Virus record (IMG/VR): IMGVR_UViG_3300025645_000209
Coordinates: 1-35,448 of that record
Length of the DNA stretch: 35,448 nucleotides
From: a virus
Reading direction: 5' to 3' (one strand)
Shown here: positions 31,492 to 35,448 of the stretch, one piece after another
How the letters are laid out: every line of letters starts with the position of its first letter
How positions within the stretch are numbered: position 1 is the stretch's first letter
The notes under the pieces: generated by a model
The model's database searches: none
Seen by the model: the letters and a program-made list of their open reading frames with translations, nothing else
What the model was told of the DNA's origin: nothing
Made by a program: the position numbers and the translations under genes

Positions 31492-34479
31492 ATGGGCTTA
31501 GAAGTCATACTGTTTGTTATTTCAACAGCAGTTAGTGTAGTTAGTGCTGTTCAAGCAAAAAAGAAAGCTGCTGCAGCTCGCGAAGCTTCTCTGGGTCAAG
31601 ATGTGAGAGTTACTAACTCGGCAGAACCCCTAGACATACACTACGGTCGAATAGGCACCAGTGGTGTTCGCACTCTCGTAGCTACCACCCATAACCACAA
31701 AGCTGCAAAATTCAACGGCACCCGAATAGGCTCTTCCCTTTCAGATGTAACTAATGGTAAGAAGAACGAATACCTTGCAACCGAGGTAGCCATTGGTATG
31801 GGTGAAATCACTGAGATTGAGACTGTATGGACTGATGACCAAAAATACAATGATAAGGGAATTTCAGGATTCTCTACAAGCTACTGGAATCCACCTGGAA
31901 TCTCTAATGCCAGTTCCGCAATGGCAACCCCAGATGGGCGTAATGGTGCAGTGTATTACGGCGGTCAGATTAAAGCATCAAGTACCTTTACTGGTCTCAC
32001 TCATGCTGTTAACATCTACAAGCTAGACAGAGAGGAACCACAATTCTCAGGTGCCCCTCAACCTTTGTACTTCATCAAGAAAGGCGTAAAGGTCCGCACT
32101 ATAACACCCCCGGGTGCTGAGGCTACTTCTACTGCTGCGGCAGGTCATGCTACTCTTTACACTATAACTAGGAATCTAGCTGATACCGAGGATTTGTTAT
32201 CTTACAACAACACTGTTGCATATGTGTTACTAGACTACCTCACAAATAGCCTTTATGGTCTTAATTGGAAACTCTATACAGAGGCTGAAAAAGCTGCTGA
32301 TGCCACTTTAATTGATGATGTGGATCTTGAAGCTTTCTATAAAGCTTATTTAATTTGTAATGAAGTAGTTCAAGGTACTGACAGTGTTCTTTTTGCACAA
32401 ACAGGAACCGACTTAGACGGTCCTTTACCTGCTGCAACTCCTCTAGAAGTCGAGTACCCTACAGATTACTCTTGGGAAGATGGAGTACTCACTTATCAAG
32501 GTCAAGCAGTAGAGTTCGATTGGGAACATATGGATCTTAATGGCACCGGTCTCTCTACTTTTAGTTTCGATCTTAACGGTTGGCTTGACGGTCTTGGACA
32601 GCCTACCGGTATTTCTTCTACAGAAGCTATCTTACGCTACGAGTACAATGGTTCTATCTCAACAGGAGCAAACCACCGAGGTAATGTTAGTGCAATCATC
32701 GGTGTAATCCCCGGTGTAGAGTTCTTCCGTTCACCTACTGGTCAGTGGAAGCTTGTTGTGCCTAACTCCATGACCCCTGTTGACAATCCTGACGGGTTTG
32801 TAGCTGATACTGATTACACTAAGTTCAATAAAGTAGTCTTTACACCCACTACTGGTCTTACTGCAGGCATCGCTAGTGTTTATGAATTGTTAGTGGCTAC
32901 CTCGCAAGACAGCCCTGATACTACCCGGACTAATTGGGCTAGACTAGGGACTGCAATGGAGCCTGCTCTCTATGATTCTGGAGCAACATACAGTTCAGGT
33001 GATGTAGTGAAATACTCAGTCTTGCCTAATGCCCCTTCAGAATTTGCAGGTACTACGGGACTCTATGTGTACATTAGTGCAACCGACGGTAGTGCTAACC
33101 CACAGTTTACTTCAATCTGGAGACGAGTAGCCTACCAGCCTTATAAGATTCAAAAGGTTGGCACTATTGACGAATCAGAGCTAACCGCAGATTTAGCAAT
33201 TAGTTACCCAGATTCCACTGATAAATACAACCAGTTAGATGTTCGATTCCCCAACATAAACAAGCAGTATGCTGATGATACTATCACATTCCCGCCCGAA
33301 GGTTCAGGTATTCACAAACAGTTCTTAGCTCAAGATAACGAGAAGGACTTAAAGGACTTGTATGACATTCGTGGTCTCATCGATGCCTTCCATGCTAAAG
33401 CGTGGGCAAGCAACAAGGTTAGACAATCACGAAGAGAAATATATGAGTTTGAGACAAGACCCTCGGGTTTCTTGTATGAGCCGGGTGATATCTTAAAGCT
33501 AGAAGACTCAGCTGCGCACTTTGGTAATAATGCTATTTATGTAAAAGTGTTAACTACTAAAGTTAAACCTAACCTTAGTGTAAAGTTTAGTGCTATTCGA
33601 TTCTTTCCTTCAGATTATGGATGGGAGCTAGCTGGTTTACCTACTCTAGAAAATAGAGTTACAATCGATATAAGTGATGTAGTACCAACATTTCCTGCAT
33701 TAAACTCAAGTGGCTTCCCAGATTCTAACTTTGATCTAACAGACACAGGTACTTCAAGAGAGGTCCCATTGACTTGGGTGGTTGATGAAGATTCAGATGT
33801 TGGTATGTATCAGGTTGTAATTGAAACTCAGCAACGAGCTACACCTAATGCGCAAGAGTGGACCACTTTAGTTACTTTACCATCTAGTATCGCTTCTTAC
33901 ACTCATGTCATTGGTGATAGTGCGGGTGTACACTGGTATCGCATTTATGGTGTAACTACTGATCAGCGCAAAATAGGGCCAACAGATACTATTGCGACTT
34001 ATGGTAAAGCTCAAGTTGGGGAAAGATCAGCGGTTATAACAACCACTATGACCTCATCCACTGGCACCGTGTTTAGAGACAGTACAGGCTCTACTGTGTT
34101 AACCATGAATGTATTCTTAGATGGAGTCTTAAGCACTAATCACGATGATTACTCATACAGCTGGCAGATCACTAATAGCTCAGGAGATGAGAAAGTAATA
34201 ACAGTAAGCGATACATTACCTGCTTCTGGCTTCCCTCTCCTATTAGATGATACAGTAAATGGTGGACCTTTGCTATCTATTGGTGACCCTTCAACCCCAA
34301 CGGGCAGGGCAGAAGTAACAGCACCTACCGGCTCTAATGGCGTACCTGCCGATACCCTAAGCACTGAAACCATTGATAACACTGAAGTAAAAGGTGGATT
34401 AAGACACCTAACCGTAGGCGCAGAAGATGTGTTTTCGTTTCAACAATTCACCTGTTTGGTAGGTGACTTACCCGATTAA
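31492..34479 (+). CDS. Tail tip / central fibre protein (gpJ-like)
   Basis: A 995-residue protein with AAGGAG before its ATG. It begins with a hydrophobic helix (LEVILFVISTAVSVVSAV) and then LDIHYGRIGTSGVRTL, like other phage tip attachment (baseplate hub) proteins. The middle carries a hub-like region (ILRYEYNGSISTGANHRGNV, IPGVEFFRSPTGQWKLV) and a YSSGDVVKYS module resembling sugar-binding domains. Residues about 760-850 look like a fibronectin-III repeat (PLTWVVDEDSDVGMYQVVI). It probably forms the tail tip that contacts the host. Confidence 0.75.
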   Translation: MGLEVILFVISTAVSVVSAVQAKKKAAAAREASLGQDVRVTNSAEPLDIHYGRIGTSGVRTLVATTHNHKAAKFNGTRIGSSLSDVTNGKKNEYLATEVAIGMGEITEIETVWTDDQKYNDKGISGFSTSYWNPPGISNASSAMATPDGRNGAVYYGGQIKASSTFTGLTHAVNIYKLDREEPQFSGAPQPLYFIKKGVKVRTITPPGAEATSTAAAGHATLYTITRNLADTEDLLSYNNTVAYVLLDYLTNSLYGLNWKLYTEAEKAADATLIDDVDLEAFYKAYLICNEVVQGTDSVLFAQTGTDLDGPLPAATPLEVEYPTDYSWEDGVLTYQGQAVEFDWEHMDLNGTGLSTFSFDLNGWLDGLGQPTGISSTEAILRYEYNGSISTGANHRGNVSAIIGVIPGVEFFRSPTGQWKLVVPNSMTPVDNPDGFVADTDYTKFNKVVFTPTTGLTAGIASVYELLVATSQDSPDTTRTNWARLGTAMEPALYDSGATYSSGDVVKYSVLPNAPSEFAGTTGLYVYISATDGSANPQFTSIWRRVAYQPYKIQKVGTIDESELTADLAISYPDSTDKYNQLDVRFPNINKQYADDTITFPPEGSGIHKQFLAQDNEKDLKDLYDIRGLIDAFHAKAWASNKVRQSRREIYEFETRPSGFLYEPGDILKLEDSAAHFGNNAIYVKVLTTKVKPNLSVKFSAIRFFPSDYGWELAGLPTLENRVTIDISDVVPTFPALNSSGFPDSNFDLTDTGTSREVPLTWVVDEDSDVGMYQVVIETQQRATPNAQEWTTLVTLPSSIASYTHVIGDSAGVHWYRIYGVTTDQRKIGPTDTIATYGKAQVGERSAVITTTMTSSTGTVFRDSTGSTVLTMNVFLDGVLSTNHDDYSYSWQITNSSGDEKVITVSDTLPASGFPLLLDDTVNGGPLLSIGDPSTPTGRAEVTAPTGSNGVPADTLSTETIDNTEVKGGLRHLTVGAEDVFSFQQFTCLVGDLPD

Positions 34480-34492
34480 CAAGGAGATTATT

Positions 34493-34612
34493 ATGGCTTT
34501 TAAAGTTAAAGGTTTTATAAAAACAGGCATTAAGAGCCATAGTCTCTTGTCAAAACAACTTACTCTTACGAATGCAAAGTATATGACGTATAAGGAACAT
34601 CAACATGGCTAG
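34493..34612 (+). CDS. Small basic protein, 39 aa
   Basis: A 39-codon frame with AAGGAG 7 nt before the ATG, between the tip protein and the fibre. The product is basic (MAFKVKGFIKTGIKSHSLL). It overlaps the fibre gene by 8 nt, which suggests translational coupling. Not recognised. Confidence 0.45.
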   Translation: MAFKVKGFIKTGIKSHSLLSKQLTLTNAKYMTYKEHQHG

Positions 34613-35448
34613 AGAAGCACAATCGTCAATTACCATCACAGACGTAAAAGATGGAACAAATTATAAAACAGTATCATTGTTTAAGATTGATTCACCTACA
34701 ACAGCACCTACGGGTCCTGGTTTTAACGCTGACACGGGTGCCCCTGCTGATGCCACGGTCGACTGGACAGTAGCTGCACCTACAATCTCAGGTACTCAGT
34801 TGTTATATCGTGCTACTCGGGGCATTCTTCAGCCCCCGGGGAGCACCGTTTGGTCGGCAGATACCGAGGTACCTTGGGTCATAGCATTGGCGTCGGGCGT
34901 CAGAGGGGAAGAAGGCGCTCAAGGTGCTCAGGGTGCTCAGGGTGCCCAAGGTGCCCAAGGTGCCCAAGGTGCTCAGGGTGACATAGGTCTCCAAGGCGCT
35001 CAAGGTGCCATTGGTGCTCAAGGTGCTCAAGGTCTTCAAGGTGACATAGGTCTCCAAGGTGCCCAGGGTGACATAGGTCTCCAAGGTGACATTGGTCTCC
35101 AAGGTGACATTGGTCTCCAAGGTGCCATTGGTCTTCAGGGTGACATTGGTCTTCAAGGTGCCATTGGTCTTCAGGGTGCCATTGGTCTTCAGGGTCTCCA
35201 GGGTGACATTGGTCTCCAAGGTGACATTGGTCTCCAAGGTGACATTGGTCTCCAAGGTGACATCGGACTCCAAGGTCCGCAAGGCTCCATTGGTCTCCAA
35301 GGTCTCCAAGGTCTCCAGGGTGACATTGGTCTCCAAGGTCCGCAAGGCGCAATCGGTCTCCAAGGTCTCCAAGGTCTCCAGGGTGACATTGGTCTCCAAG
35401 GTCCGCAAGGCGCAATCGGCGCTCAGGGCTCTATCGGTCTTCAGGGTG
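34605..35448 (+). CDS. Tail fibre with collagen-like repeats, 3' partial
   Basis: Begins at ATG 34605 with AAGGA upstream and runs off the window. The first 97 residues form a globular start (MAREAQSSITITDVKDGTNY...VPWVIALASG). From residue 98 the protein is an unbroken Gly-X-Y collagen-like repeat (GAQ, GDI, GLQ, GAI, GPQ, GSI). Such segments form trimeric stalks in phage fibres. The receptor-binding tip would lie beyond the edge. The opposite-strand frames over this stretch are repeat artefacts. Confidence 0.8.
   Translation, partial: MAREAQSSITITDVKDGTNYKTVSLFKIDSPTTAPTGPGFNADTGAPADATVDWTVAAPTISGTQLLYRATRGILQPPGSTVWSADTEVPWVIALASGVRGEEGAQGAQGAQGAQGAQGAQGAQGDIGLQGAQGAIGAQGAQGLQGDIGLQGAQGDIGLQGDIGLQGDIGLQGAIGLQGDIGLQGAIGLQGAIGLQGLQGDIGLQGDIGLQGDIGLQGDIGLQGPQGSIGLQGLQGLQGDIGLQGPQGAIGLQGLQGLQGDIGLQGPQGAIGAQGSIGLQG
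34896..35448 (+). repeat. Collagen-like coding repeat
   Basis: About 550 bp of 9-bp units (for example GGTGCTCAA, GGTGACATT, GGTCTCCAA) encoding Gly-X-Y triplets, with higher-order units of 18 bp and longer near 35200-35400. It is prone to slippage and recombination, so its length may vary between isolates. Confidence 0.9.

Noticed and set aside
34803-35408. Long reverse-strand frames over the collagen-like region
   Set aside because: They are produced by the 9-bp repeat on the + strand, have low-complexity products and no ribosome site.
1-35448. Prophage or insertion sequence content
   Set aside because: No integrase, transposase, attachment-site repeat or host-like gene is visible; the window is continuous phage sequence.

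Overview
The window is about 35 kb of a tailed bacteriophage genome, with every recognisable gene on the + strand. The gene set (TerS, TerL, portal, MuF, scaffold, capsid, connectors, tail tube, lambda G/GT-type chaperones, a very long tape measure, tip proteins, no sheath gene) points to a long non-contractile tail, that is, a siphophage. AGGAG-type ribosome sites and a small lipoprotein suggest a Gram-negative, possibly aquatic, host; the host is a guess. No integrase, repressor or recognisable endolysin is visible. Genes at both ends run out of the window.

Layout. 1-7.4 kb: an accessory and packaging block with a VWA-like protein (5' end missing), ClpP-like protease, PhoH-like ATPase, small terminase subunit and many tiny, often overlapping genes, closed by a strong terminator at 7381. 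7.4-8.7 kb: about 1.3 kb with no convincing gene, full of direct, tandem and inverted repeats built on TGGTCAT and CATTGATG words; it looks like an origin, packaging or regulatory region. 8.9-13.1 kb: a CxxC protein, large terminase, small basic proteins, a divergent tRNA-like gene and a DUF4055-type portal. 13.1-17.8 kb: one giant gene. 17.9-23.2 kb: scaffold, capsid, connectors, tail tube and tail chaperones with a -1 frameshift. 23.2-35.4 kb: terminator, HNH homing endonuclease, 1963-residue tape measure, tail-tip proteins and a collagen-like fibre cut by the window edge.

The standout is the gene at 13111. Its N-terminal part is a MuF/SPP1 gp7-type minor head protein. Its C-terminal part carries the T7-family single-subunit RNA polymerase motifs in order: DGRGRVY, the motif A Asp, K-x7-YG, and HD. 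MuF proteins are capsid components, so this suggests a polymerase built into the virion and perhaps delivered with the DNA, as in phage N4 but with a different architecture. The last codons of the gene are interrupted by a compact 222-nt group I intron whose P1, P3-P8 and P10 helices can be drawn by hand. Splicing replaces an intron-encoded ending (KPLP) with IGP.

Three identical 21-bp sequences containing GTGACACCTTCTAAAGAA lie just after clpP, near the end of the repeat region, and just after terL. All are intergenic and on the + strand, and they are good candidates for promoters of a phage polymerase. Polymerase, intron and promoter-like repeats together could form a self-contained transcription system. 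Whether it has been described before cannot be judged from the sequence alone.
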